From Microvirga subterranea (lineage in GTDB: Bacteria > Pseudomonadota > Alphaproteobacteria > Rhizobiales > Beijerinckiaceae), in assembly GCF_003350535.1 (NCBI RefSeq), contig NZ_QQBB01000003.1, positions 248,001 through 312,000 on the forward strand: 64,000 nucleotides of DNA, read 5' to 3'. Of the stretch, positions 26,748 to 35,783 are shown piece after piece; positions within the stretch are counted from its first letter, which is position 1, and each line of letters begins with the position of its first letter. The notes below the pieces were generated by a model. That model was not told the origin of the DNA and did not search any database. It was given only the letters and a program-made list of their open reading frames with translations. The position numbers were made by a program, and so were the translations under genes.

Positions 26748-27790
26748 CGGTCCTCAGCGTGGCCTATTCCATGGCACCGGTGAGCCGCAATACCGCAGGC
26801 GGTGCGGAACAGATCCTGGCTGCTCTCGATCATGCGCTGGTCGCCGGCGGTCATCGCTCCGTCGTGATCGCGCGCGAGGATTCCCATATTTCCGGGAAGT
26901 TGATCGGACTACCCGTTCCGGCCGGACAGTTGGATGCCGACAAGCAAAGGGAGATGCATCGCCGACAGCGGGCTGCCATTCAGGAGACCCTCGCCCGCTG
27001 CCCGGTCGATCTCATTCATATGCACGGGATCGACTTTCACGCCTACTTGCCGCCGCCGGGGCCGCCAACCCTGATCACGCTTCACATGCCCCCCAATTGG
27101 TATCCTCGGCAGGCGCTGTTTCCGTCCCGTCCAGACACTTGGTTCAACACGGTCTCGCACGACCAACATCTGCACTGCCCAAAGAGCCGGACCCTATTGG
27201 GTCCGATCGAAAACGGCGTGCCGGTCGACGCACTTCAGGCCTCCTGCCCCAAGCAGGAGTTCCTCCTGTCCCTCGGCAGGATCTGCCCGGAGAAAGGTCA
27301 GCATCTGGCCATCGAAGCATCCAGGATGGCAGGTGTCCCGCTCGTCATTGCGGGCGAAGTTTTCCCATACGAGCGCCACCAAACCTATCTCGAAGAGCAA
27401 ATTCTGCCGCGTCTCGACGAGCAACGCCGCTATATCGGGCCGGCAGACTTCCTGCGGAAGACGCTTCTGCTCACGGCAGCCCGCTGCCTCCTTCTGACAA
27501 GCCTCGTTCCTGAGACGAGTTCGCTCGTGGCACGCGAGGCTCTGGCATGCGGAACACCTGTGATCGCGTTCGACCGGGGAGCTCTCCCCGAAGCGATCGA
27601 ACATGGTCGGACCGGATTCCTGGTGTCCGATGTGGACGACATGGCGTCCGCAATACAGCATGTAGGCATGATCGATCCGGCGGTTTGTTGCCAGGCGGCC
27701 CGGGACCATTTCTCCGAGGACATCATGAGCGCACGTTATCTCGAGATCTATCACCGGCTCTGCGGACGATCTGGTGGGGACAGGGCATGA
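26738..27790 (+). CDS. GT4-family glycosyltransferase
   Basis: 350 residues. GT-B fold: N-terminal RNTAGGAEQILAALD (glycine loop, about 17-31), C-terminal SLGRICPEKGQHLAIEA and the family E-x7-E motif (ETSSLVARE) followed by ALACGTPVIAF. Start is GTG 26738, with AGGAGG at seven bases and overlap with the deacetylase stop. No ATG upstream fits. The donor is probably a nucleotide sugar; the acceptor is unknown. Confidence 0.88.
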   Translation: MPLTVLSVAYSMAPVSRNTAGGAEQILAALDHALVAGGHRSVVIAREDSHISGKLIGLPVPAGQLDADKQREMHRRQRAAIQETLARCPVDLIHMHGIDFHAYLPPPGPPTLITLHMPPNWYPRQALFPSRPDTWFNTVSHDQHLHCPKSRTLLGPIENGVPVDALQASCPKQEFLLSLGRICPEKGQHLAIEASRMAGVPLVIAGEVFPYERHQTYLEEQILPRLDEQRRYIGPADFLRKTLLLTAARCLLLTSLVPETSSLVAREALACGTPVIAFDRGALPEAIEHGRTGFLVSDVDDMASAIQHVGMIDPAVCCQAARDHFSEDIMSARYLEIYHRLCGRSGGDRA

Positions 27791-28794
27791 CGGCATACGC
27801 AAGCAGCGTCATCCACGATGATGATGACCTCCTCCGGCTCGAGCCAGCCTGGTGGGACTTGTGGCGCCGCACGCCAAGCGCAACGCCGTTCCAGTCCCCG
27901 GCATGGGTCCTGTCCTGGTGGCGGGTTTTTCATCCCGGCACCCTCAGAGCAGTGGCGATTCATGATCGCGAGCGCCTTGTGGCTCTGGCGCCGCTCTACC
28001 TTGAGGACGGGCGATGGGGACTGAGGCTCCTGCCGGTTGGGATCTCTCTCAGCGATTATCTCGACGCTCCTGTCGACCCTGCCCATCCCGGCGCCGCCGA
28101 GGCTATCCTGGAGACCATTCAGGCCGACATCGTCTGGGACAGCTGCAGTTTCGAGGAACTTGCCCCGGGCTCGGCGCTCCTCTCACGTTTCCCGATAGCG
28201 AACGTCAATGACAAGACGATGCGTCAGAGCGCCTGCCCTGTCCTGGTGCTGCCCGACGTGGTCGAGCATCTGGGAGAGTGCGTGCCCGCGCGCAAGTTGA
28301 GGAAGCTTCGCATGGCACGCAACCGCGCTGCCCGCCGGAAAGGCTTTTCGATCTCGGCCGTCGACCCTTCTGGGACCAGGACTTTCCTTGACGAGCTCTT
28401 TCGACTTCACGGGGCACGCTGGCAACAGCAGGGAGAGACCGGGGTGCTGGCGGAGCATTGCGTCCGAAGCTTTCATGAAGCCGCAGCCCCTGCGCTTGCT
28501 CGCGCCGGGCTCGCCCGGATGTTGCTCATGTCGCTCGAAGGACGGATCGCCGGCGCCTATTACGGCTTCAGCCATCGTGATAAGGCATTTGCTTATCTCG
28601 GGGGTTTCGACCCGGAGTTCGCGTTCGAGAGTCCCGGCACGATCCTGATGGGACAAGCGATCGAGGCTGCAATAGCCGAGGGCTGCAGCGAATTGCATTT
28701 CCTGCGCGGAAGAGAGCCGTACAAGTACGAATGGGGTGCAATCGACCGATGGTCGCTCCGCCGCACCCTGACGCGGGAGGCCGTCCATGCGTGA
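27787..28794 (+). CDS. CelD/BcsL-type (FemAB-like GNAT) acyltransferase
   Basis: 335 residues. N-terminal half with SPAWVLSWWRVF, C-terminal GNAT_6 domain (about 155-310) with KLRKLRMARNRAARRKGF and LHGARWQQQGE, then YLGGFDPEF and LHFLRGREPYKYEWG, hallmarks of CelD-like proteins. Starts ATGA over the glycosyltransferase stop and its own stop lies inside the methyltransferase start. Probably acylates an amino group exposed by the deacetylase (inference). Confidence 0.85.
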   Translation: MTAYASSVIHDDDDLLRLEPAWWDLWRRTPSATPFQSPAWVLSWWRVFHPGTLRAVAIHDRERLVALAPLYLEDGRWGLRLLPVGISLSDYLDAPVDPAHPGAAEAILETIQADIVWDSCSFEELAPGSALLSRFPIANVNDKTMRQSACPVLVLPDVVEHLGECVPARKLRKLRMARNRAARRKGFSISAVDPSGTRTFLDELFRLHGARWQQQGETGVLAEHCVRSFHEAAAPALARAGLARMLLMSLEGRIAGAYYGFSHRDKAFAYLGGFDPEFAFESPGTILMGQAIEAAIAEGCSELHFLRGREPYKYEWGAIDRWSLRRTLTREAVHA

Positions 28795-29662
28795 TGAGGA
28801 GCGGTTGGATTCGATTCTCGCAGAATGTGCGACCGGCACCCTGCCCCCGCCAGTTGCCGCCATGCGCCTCCTCATGGAGGCGAAAAGCCTCGGAAGCGCA
28901 GAGGCAGCCCTTGCCCGCGCCGACGTGGAATTGGGCGCCAACCCACGCATCAGGAACGTTGCGCGCCTCGTCGCGAAGCACCCGAGTGCATGGAGCACAA
29001 TTCATGCGATCGGCGCGGCCGTACGGCACGAGACTCCGTCTGACGACCCGGTCGAACATTGGGCGCGCCTCTTCGACAACGCCGTCCAGGTTTCGCCTGA
29101 GGGCAGCGTTGCTCTTTACTCCCTTGGCAGCCCGGAGCTCCTCACAAAGGTCACCGACGAGCTTGTCGGCGTGCTCGACCGTTGGAACGTGCTGGGTCCA
29201 GGACGGGCGGTTCTCGACGTCGGGTGCGGTATTGGTCGGCTCGATTCGGTGCTCGCGGGACGGGTCGGGTCGATCGTCGGTGTCGACATCGCACCGGCCA
29301 TGATCGAGCAGGCACGGCAACGCTGCGCAGAACTGTTCAACGTGTCCTTCATCCTCGGCTCCGGGCGAGACTTGGTCATGGTCGAAGATGCAAGCGTGGA
29401 CCTTGTGCTTTTCGTGGATACGTTCCCATACCTCGTTCTCTCGGGTGGTGATCTGGCCGCTCGGCACGTGGCCGAAGCAGCGCGCGTGCTCCGGCCTCAA
29501 GGCGACCTCGTCATTTTCAACTTGTCCTACAGAGACGACCCGACGGAGGATCTCGCCGATCTCGCACGGTTCGGCGCTGCATCGGGATTGACCGTTCGGC
29601 GTGCGAATGAACGGCTCTGCCGCCTCTGGGATGCTCCGGCCTTTCATCTCGTGAAGGGCTGA
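28787..29662 (+). CDS. SAM-dependent methyltransferase
   Basis: 291 residues. Class I Rossmann methyltransferase in the second half: motif I VLDVGCGIGRLD (about 143-154), VDIAPAMIEQA, and the acidic loop LVLFVDTFPYL. The first 120 residues are helical and unlike known methyltransferase fronts. Overlaps the acyltransferase by 8 bases, completing a fully coupled operon. Likely modifies the product of the three preceding enzymes. Confidence 0.85.
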   Translation: MRDEERLDSILAECATGTLPPPVAAMRLLMEAKSLGSAEAALARADVELGANPRIRNVARLVAKHPSAWSTIHAIGAAVRHETPSDDPVEHWARLFDNAVQVSPEGSVALYSLGSPELLTKVTDELVGVLDRWNVLGPGRAVLDVGCGIGRLDSVLAGRVGSIVGVDIAPAMIEQARQRCAELFNVSFILGSGRDLVMVEDASVDLVLFVDTFPYLVLSGGDLAARHVAEAARVLRPQGDLVIFNLSYRDDPTEDLADLARFGAASGLTVRRANERLCRLWDAPAFHLVKG

Positions 29663-29883
29663 AAAGACGGCGGCGTACTGGGCGAGGCCTTGGGTCCGCC
29701 TCACGAACGTCGAAACGATGATCCTCCCCGGCCTTTATCCTGAAATTAACCAAGCTGCTGCTTTAATCGGACGCAGTGAAAATGTCCGTTACGCACGGCT
29801 TTCCCGGTTGCCGGTGTCAGCTCCCGATTTCCTGAACCGGCCGGGCTACAGCGTGCGTGGGCGAGTGTTGCGTCGAGTTTCTC

Positions 29884-31008
29884 ATGGTGCAGAATCGCGT
29901 ATCGTCCGGCCGTCGCGCCAAGCGCCCAGGCCGGCGCAATCTTATTCTCACGGCTGCACTGGCAGCCGCGTCGCTGAGCCCGGCCCTGTTCTTTGTCGGC
30001 GGCATAGACCGTAGCGACGGGCCGCCCCTTGTTTCGGCAAGCGTCTCATCGGACCGGGCGCAGATGCAGCAGGTCGCGGGGATCACACCGGCCGTGACCT
30101 ACGACAGGTCGATGGTCGACCCGTCACCGGTCGTACAGCCGAGCACATTCTCCCCGGTGAGCCATGTCCTGCCTGCGACAGCGTTCAAGTCATCGCCGAG
30201 GCAGCTGGAAGCGAAAGCTGAGCCACCCGTTGTCTCACCACAGCCGGAGCCCGATGCGCCACCACAGCCTCCGCAGACGGTGAAGGCCGCCGAGGTCGCG
30301 CAGCTGGTGCCGCTGCCGGTACCGCGCCCGCCGGAGTTCCGGGCCGTGAAGTCGGCAGAAGTTCCGAGGACGGCAGCCGCACCAGCGATGAAGCCGGTGA
30401 CGAGAACAGTTGCGGCGATCACACCGGCGGACGACCGCTCCTTCATCGAGAAGCTCTTCGGAATTCAGCGCACAACGCCGCCACCTTCGGCCCTGAGCTA
30501 CGCTGCCTTGGAGAGCCCTGGCATTCCGGCGCCGGGTGCCCGCTCCGGGCTCGGCTCGATCCCGTCGGCAGATTCCGCAACGGCCGTCTACGACATCAGC
30601 GCTCAGGTCGTCTACATGCCGAACGGCGAACGGCTGGAGGCCCATTCAGGCCTGGGCGGCATGCTCGATGATCCACGCTATGTGCACGTGCGGATGCGCG
30701 GCGCGACGCCACCTGGCACCTATACCCTCACCGAACGGGAGCATCTCTTCCACGGCGTGCGCGCCATCCGCCTCAATCCGGTCGGCGGCAGCGCAGCCAT
30801 CCATGGTCGTGACGGATTGCTGGCCCATACCTACATGCTTGGACCCAATGGGGATTCAAACGGCTGCGTCTCCTTCAAGAACTACGACCGGTTCCTTCAG
30901 GCCTTCTTACGAGGCGACGTGAAACGCATGGTGGTGGTTGCTGGCCGCAAGCAGGATTTTTTGCCTCGCATGGTCAATGATGGCAGCAGCATGCCCCACA
31001 GGTCCTAA
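29884..31008 (+). CDS. DUF2778 L,D-transpeptidase-like secreted protein
   Basis: 374 residues. One N-terminal membrane anchor or signal (about 19-38), a long Pro/Ala-rich linker (about 40-190) and a C-terminal DUF2778 domain with HGRDGLLAHTYMLG and the catalytic-type Cys in SNGCVSF. This group is related to YkuD enzymes and Tlde1 effectors. Start set at ATG 29884; a GTG at 29857 is also in frame. The long linker would let the domain reach the peptidoglycan. Enzymatic activity not known for most members. Confidence 0.85.
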   Translation: MVQNRVSSGRRAKRPGRRNLILTAALAAASLSPALFFVGGIDRSDGPPLVSASVSSDRAQMQQVAGITPAVTYDRSMVDPSPVVQPSTFSPVSHVLPATAFKSSPRQLEAKAEPPVVSPQPEPDAPPQPPQTVKAAEVAQLVPLPVPRPPEFRAVKSAEVPRTAAAPAMKPVTRTVAAITPADDRSFIEKLFGIQRTTPPPSALSYAALESPGIPAPGARSGLGSIPSADSATAVYDISAQVVYMPNGERLEAHSGLGGMLDDPRYVHVRMRGATPPGTYTLTEREHLFHGVRAIRLNPVGGSAAIHGRDGLLAHTYMLGPNGDSNGCVSFKNYDRFLQAFLRGDVKRMVVVAGRKQDFLPRMVNDGSSMPHRS

Positions 31009-31148
31009 GGAAAGCAGTTAGTCGAATCTCGATCCAAGCCGGGCTGAGCGCATCGTACAAGGCTGGTAGCGCCCTGAAACGGACCACATCAGTACCGTCT
31101 GGCGGGACACCCCTCCCGTGCGTCTGATTTACGAGACGTGGGGCGCCC

Positions 31149-34112
31149 TTACGGTTGAGGTATCGCCACACGTCCCGTGCTGACCGTTCGGAGCTTCCAG
31201 TCCTCGGCTCGGGATCCCTTGAGATCCAGATGACCCGTCATGAAGTACAGCCGCTTCGTGTCGTTGCTTTTCGACGTGCAGAAGCGATCCTGGAGGTAGA
31301 ACGGCGGAGTTGCCTGGTAGTAGAGGGTCGCCTGGACGGCCGCAGGAGCGCCGTCGATCTGCGATAGGTCGATCCGGTAGCGCACCGTGTCGCCACCGCC
31401 ATCTTGGTAGTCGGGATCGTCTCCGACCTGGGCGGGGCCGGACTCGTCGGCGAGTTCGGGACCAGCGCCGAGCGCCTGCGCGACGGCGACGCGATCGTCC
31501 CGCTTGAGGAAGCCTTTGGGAAGCAGGCGATTGTCCTTCACGTTCGAGCAGATCGACAGGAAACTGGTGGTCAGCTGGCCTGACGGCTTGGATCCCAGCC
31601 CGCATTGCGCCGGGCCGTTCGCCGGCGGCGAGGACACGAGCTCCTGGTAAATCTGAGCCTGATTTTGCCGGGTGACGACCTGATGATGAGGCTGATGGGA
31701 GAGCGGATTGACCCGCGCCGAGCAGTCCTCATTCCACCACACCTCTCCATCGATCGGCCGTCCCTTCTCGTCGACGATCACGCCCATGGCGTTGGTCCGA
31801 CCGGAGGACCAAAGCATCCTGCCGTCCCGATCGACGACCTGGAACTCGACGAAGGCGCGGCGGAAGCCGACACCGGACGGGAACTTGTGCCCCGCCTTGT
31901 TGGTCACGCGCACATCGGCTTCAAGTCCGCCTTCGGTCACCGTGAGGCTATTGATTTGAATGTCGGCCGTCTTCGCCTCCGCCTGATGCGCGATTGCCTG
32001 CTCGGTGTAGAGAAGCGGGTCGAGCCCCTTCCGGGTGAGCATCGGGTCCTGCGTTCGAATGCCCATGATGTCCGGAAACTGCTGGGCCATCTTGATGAGG
32101 AAGGTGTTCAGCCCTACCAGCACGTGGCTCGCGAACCCTTCCCGAACCTCGAGGTCGATGTCCTCCGGATCGAGGGTATGATCGGCTTCCGGAAAATTGC
32201 TGTGCTCCTGAATGCTCGCGATCTTGCTCCGGATAGGACGGCCCTCGGCATCCTTGCTCGGCATGTGGCAGCCCTGGCAGGTTTCCACCGCCGCGCCCTG
32301 CCCCGCTGGCAGCGGTCCATCGGGTGTGCGGCCGGTCCGATAATCGCTGAACGCCCATTCGGCGTAGGTGGTCTGCTCGTAGGTGTGGCCGATCACCTTG
32401 CCCTTGTTCAGCACGGGAAGATGGACCGTGTGGCAGCTTCCGCAGACTTCCGCAGACTGGATATGGGCATTGTGGGTGGGCGTTAGGCCGAGAGCGTTTT
32501 CCATCGGCTTCGCCTTCGGATCCATGAACGGTCCGATAATCCTGTCGGGTGCGCCCGTGAGAAAGCTTCCCGTAAAGGTTTTCGCAAAGCCCTTATTGGC
32601 GGGATTGAGCAGCGCCTGCCGCTCGGCGACGCAGCTGTTCTGCTCCTCCTGTACCGCCTTCGCCCGCTCTGCTTCAGTCAGGGCCATCGTGTGGCACGTG
32701 GTGCAGGACACCCCGTCCCGGCCGAGCGCGCCGTATGTCGCGTTCTTGGCATGAGGCCCTGCCGGAAACGGCGTGGCGTTGAGCGCGCTCCGCGAGAAGA
32801 GTTCGCAGCCGTTCCCCGCTGCCTTCTGGTCGATCTTGAATTGCCGCTGGCCCATCACGCCGTGGCACCCAAGGCAGGTGTCCTCCACGAGCTTGGACGA
32901 TTCAGGGTGAAACGTCTCTGTCTCGCTGGACAATTGAGCAAAGAACACCGGGTCGCGTCCGGCAAGCCCCATCGGCGACGTGCTCCACGTCCCATACGGA
33001 GACAGGTTCAGGAGCTTCCCACCGGGGCCGGGCTCGGTCATATCGAACTGGAGGCCTGTCGATCCCGCATCATGGCATCCGATGCACTGGTCCGATGTCA
33101 GAAACGGCTGCAGCGCCTTGGGTGTACCCGCCTTTGCCCAGACGTTGTCGTAGGTCTGCGACGGCATGGCCAGAGGAGACGTCTGGTCAGGCCTCGTAAA
33201 CGGCAGTCCATAGAACTTCACGAAGTGAGGATTGTATGCGGGCAAGGCCGCTGCCCCCTGAGGCGTTCGATCGTCCGATTCCTGAACGACGCGCAGATGG
33301 TTGAGCAGTGCGGCGAAGTTGTCGTCCTGCTGCGTCGTCCGGCCCTGGAACCAGTGCTGGCTGAGAAACGTCAAAGGTTTTCCGGGTTCACCCTTGATGT
33401 TGCGCAGGGCCGCAAACGTCGAGTTATCCTTCGCTGAGGCGTGGCAGTTCACGCAGTATTGACCGAAACCCATGTTGGGATAGCCGTTGCCGGCCTGAGC
33501 CGGCCAATCCGGCTCCCAACCCTCCCAGCCGAACCAGCCCCAGAACCAGCCGTCATGGGATCCCTTGCTGTCGCGAACCATCACGGCGGCGCCGCTCGTC
33601 GGTTGCAACCGGCTGACGTCGATGCCTCGGCAGGCAGCGGCGGGTGCCGGATACATCTCCTTGACCATGATGGCGCCATCCGGAACCGGAGCCGTGCTGG
33701 CGGGTGTGAGATGCTCGTCCGCGGGCCTGTTCACTTTCAGCCAGGCATACATCTCCGGCGAATACCAGATGACGACCGGAGCATGGGTTCCATGGTAGGT
33801 CCCGACCCACTTTCCGTCCTTTAGCGCGGCGGTGAACGGTCCCGTATCGCGAATGGCCTTGTCGACAGCCCATCCCGATCCGGGGTTCCGATGGCAGTAA
33901 GCGCGCAGATACGCCCCTAGCTTCTGCTGGTAGACGTCCAGGGAGAGCCCGCTCGGCTTTCGAACCTCATCCTCGAGGCTGGCGCACAAAGCCAGATCTA
34001 AGGGCAGCTGAGCGACTTCCTGCTCTGCCGGGCATTGTTCCGACGCATATGCCGCGGGTGAAGCAAGCAGGATTTGGCAGAGGGCTGCAGCGGCAATCAA
34101 CGTACGGCGCAT
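31149..34112 (-). CDS. Six-heme c-type cytochrome with N-terminal P460-like domain
   Basis: 987 residues with a Sec signal (1-23). Six CXXCH motifs at about 220, 343, 413, 470, 557 and 612. Residues about 45-235 resemble cytochrome P460: DGAIMVKEMY, AAVMVRDSKG, GWFWGWFG and the terminal CVNCH. The region 240-640 is a multiheme cytochrome, and the last 340 residues have no heme motif and look beta-rich (GHKFPSGVGFRRAFVEF). Periplasmic electron transfer protein, perhaps acting on hydroxylamine or another nitrogen or sulfur compound. Monocistronic by spacing; no maturation genes nearby. Confidence 0.85.
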   Translation of the reverse strand: MRRTLIAAAALCQILLASPAAYASEQCPAEQEVAQLPLDLALCASLEDEVRKPSGLSLDVYQQKLGAYLRAYCHRNPGSGWAVDKAIRDTGPFTAALKDGKWVGTYHGTHAPVVIWYSPEMYAWLKVNRPADEHLTPASTAPVPDGAIMVKEMYPAPAAACRGIDVSRLQPTSGAAVMVRDSKGSHDGWFWGWFGWEGWEPDWPAQAGNGYPNMGFGQYCVNCHASAKDNSTFAALRNIKGEPGKPLTFLSQHWFQGRTTQQDDNFAALLNHLRVVQESDDRTPQGAAALPAYNPHFVKFYGLPFTRPDQTSPLAMPSQTYDNVWAKAGTPKALQPFLTSDQCIGCHDAGSTGLQFDMTEPGPGGKLLNLSPYGTWSTSPMGLAGRDPVFFAQLSSETETFHPESSKLVEDTCLGCHGVMGQRQFKIDQKAAGNGCELFSRSALNATPFPAGPHAKNATYGALGRDGVSCTTCHTMALTEAERAKAVQEEQNSCVAERQALLNPANKGFAKTFTGSFLTGAPDRIIGPFMDPKAKPMENALGLTPTHNAHIQSAEVCGSCHTVHLPVLNKGKVIGHTYEQTTYAEWAFSDYRTGRTPDGPLPAGQGAAVETCQGCHMPSKDAEGRPIRSKIASIQEHSNFPEADHTLDPEDIDLEVREGFASHVLVGLNTFLIKMAQQFPDIMGIRTQDPMLTRKGLDPLLYTEQAIAHQAEAKTADIQINSLTVTEGGLEADVRVTNKAGHKFPSGVGFRRAFVEFQVVDRDGRMLWSSGRTNAMGVIVDEKGRPIDGEVWWNEDCSARVNPLSHQPHHQVVTRQNQAQIYQELVSSPPANGPAQCGLGSKPSGQLTTSFLSICSNVKDNRLLPKGFLKRDDRVAVAQALGAGPELADESGPAQVGDDPDYQDGGGDTVRYRIDLSQIDGAPAAVQATLYYQATPPFYLQDRFCTSKSNDTKRLYFMTGHLDLKGSRAEDWKLRTVSTGRVAIPQP

Positions 34113-34268
34113 GAGAGACCTGGACTCGGAGAACAGGACTTCTTTCGCAAATTGTGAGACTTTGGCAAGTACGGCGTAGGTGCGTCATCGACGCCCGAAG
34201 CGGCACTATGCACGCAGTCTCAGTGCCTCAGCCCGATGTCGGTTCGGTCGATACCCGGAGAGGCCATC

Positions 34269-34715
34269 TCACAATCGAGCACGTGCGGAGCGCGGTGTCG
34301 CGAGCAGCAGATTGGTCTCGGACGCGATGACGCCGGTGATCAAGCGAATGCGCCTCAGGATCCCATCGAATTCGGTGAGGCTGGTGGCGCCGAGTTCGAT
34401 CACAAGGTCCCATCGGCCATTGGTCGTATGGATGGCGCTGACCTCAGGGAAACCGGCCAGCGCATCCACAACCCTGTCACCGGCTCGCCCTTCGACCTCG
34501 ATCAACATGATGCCCCTGACAGGCAGGGAGACGGCATCCGCCCGAAGGATCACGGTATATCCGACGATATCTCCGGATCGCTCGAGACGTTCCATCCGTG
34601 AGCGCACCGTTGCTCGGGATACGCCGAGCTCAAGTGCAAGATCCGACACGCTGCGCCGCCCGTTATGGCGCAGGAGAGTGATGAGACGCTGATCGAAATC
34701 GTCCATTGTCGCCAT
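34269..34715 (-). CDS. Lrp/AsnC-family transcriptional regulator
   Basis: 148 residues. N-terminal helix-turn-helix (LALELGVSRATVRSRMERLE, about 26-45) and C-terminal RAM domain. ATG at 34715; ATG 34706 (MDDFDQRL) is an equally good start. Divergent from arginase and ornithine cyclodeaminase, typical for an arginine- or ornithine-responsive activator of that pair. Confidence 0.9.
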   Translation of the reverse strand: MATMDDFDQRLITLLRHNGRRSVSDLALELGVSRATVRSRMERLERSGDIVGYTVILRADAVSLPVRGIMLIEVEGRAGDRVVDALAGFPEVSAIHTTNGRWDLVIELGATSLTEFDGILRRIRLITGVIASETNLLLATPRSARARL

Positions 34716-34738
34716 ATTGGAAAGGCCACTTTGCCAAA

Positions 34739-34750
34739 ATGTTCAAACAT
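34739..34750. promoter_or_regulatory. Probable Lrp-type operator
   Basis: Inverted repeat ATGTT-CA-AACAT inside an AT-rich stretch (about 34728-34790) between the Lrp gene and arginase. TTTGNCAAA-like words occur on both sides (34730 and 34768 regions). Confidence 0.45.
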
Positions 34751-34829
34751 GCCGGTCTGTTTGTCAAATTTCCCTGTTCAATGTGCCAGCTATCTCCTCT
34801 AGCTTCACAATACTAATGTGGAGAGGTGG

Positions 34830-35780
34830 ATGATGCAGAAGCCCTGCATTCTTTTTGGAGTACCGGTTCAGGACGGCGCAGGCCGAATGGGATGCGACAT
34901 GGGCCCGAGCGCCTTCCGTACGGCCGGCCTCATCACCGAATTGAGCGGCCTCGGCTACAACGTCGAGGATCGCGGCAATATCGTCCCCACACCTCCTCGG
35001 GAATTGAGCCATCCCAACAGCGCCATCAGAGCATTGCCGGAGATCGTCGCGTGGACCGAGGCAATCGCCGAGGCCGCCTATAGAGCCAGTGGCGAGGGAA
35101 TCCCGATCTTCATGGGCGGGGACCATAGCCTCTCGGCCGGGTCCATGACCGGGCTGGCACGCCGTGCCGCCACGGAAGGCCGCGAGTTCTTCGTGCTCTG
35201 GCTCGACTCCCATCCAGACTTCCATACTCTGGAGACGACGACGAGCGGCAACCTGCACGGCGTTCCGATGGCCTATGCGACGGGCCGGGACGGCTTTTCC
35301 GGCTACTTCCCAAATGTGGACGTGCCGGTGAAGCCGGAAAATGTATGCATGATGGGCATCCGCAGCGTCGACCCCGCCGAGCGCACGGCCTTGGCGACCA
35401 CCGGTGTGACCGTTCATGACATGCGATCCATCGACGAGAATGGCGTCGGTCCCCTCCTGGATGGGTTTCTGAAGCGCGTTGCCGCGGTCGACGGCATTCT
35501 CCATGTCAGCTTGGACGTGGATTTCCTGGACCCCGGGATCGCACCGGGCGTCGGCACGAGCGTGCCGGGCGGAGCGACATTCCGCGAGGCACATCTGATC
35601 ATGGAGATGCTGCACGACAGCGGCCTTGTGAGAAGCCTCGACCTCGTCGAGCTCAACCCATTTCTGGACGAGCGCGGTCGCACAGCCCTGCTCATGGTCG
35701 ATCTCGCCTCAAGCCTGATGGGGCGGCGCGTTCTCGACCGCCCGACCCAGAGTTACCGCCATACTCCCAAGGCCCCTTAA
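34830..35780 (+). CDS. rocF: Arginase
   Basis: 316 residues, ureohydrolase family. Binuclear manganese motifs are present: GGDHS, DSHPDFHT (the more usual motif is DAHxDxH), and SLDVDFLDP. Hydrolyses arginine to ornithine and urea. Two adjacent ATGs (34830, 34833) follow GGAGAGG; either may be used. Coupled with ornithine cyclodeaminase four bases later. Confidence 0.92.
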   Translation: MMQKPCILFGVPVQDGAGRMGCDMGPSAFRTAGLITELSGLGYNVEDRGNIVPTPPRELSHPNSAIRALPEIVAWTEAIAEAAYRASGEGIPIFMGGDHSLSAGSMTGLARRAATEGREFFVLWLDSHPDFHTLETTTSGNLHGVPMAYATGRDGFSGYFPNVDVPVKPENVCMMGIRSVDPAERTALATTGVTVHDMRSIDENGVGPLLDGFLKRVAAVDGILHVSLDVDFLDPGIAPGVGTSVPGGATFREAHLIMEMLHDSGLVRSLDLVELNPFLDERGRTALLMVDLASSLMGRRVLDRPTQSYRHTPKAP

Positions 35781-35783
35781 GCC

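Noticed and set aside
25722-29662. Mycothiol or bacillithiol pathway
   Set aside because: Deacetylase and GT4 fit, but no cysteine ligase (MshC or BshC) is present, and the acyltransferase is CelD-like rather than MshD-like. Kept only as a chemical analogy.
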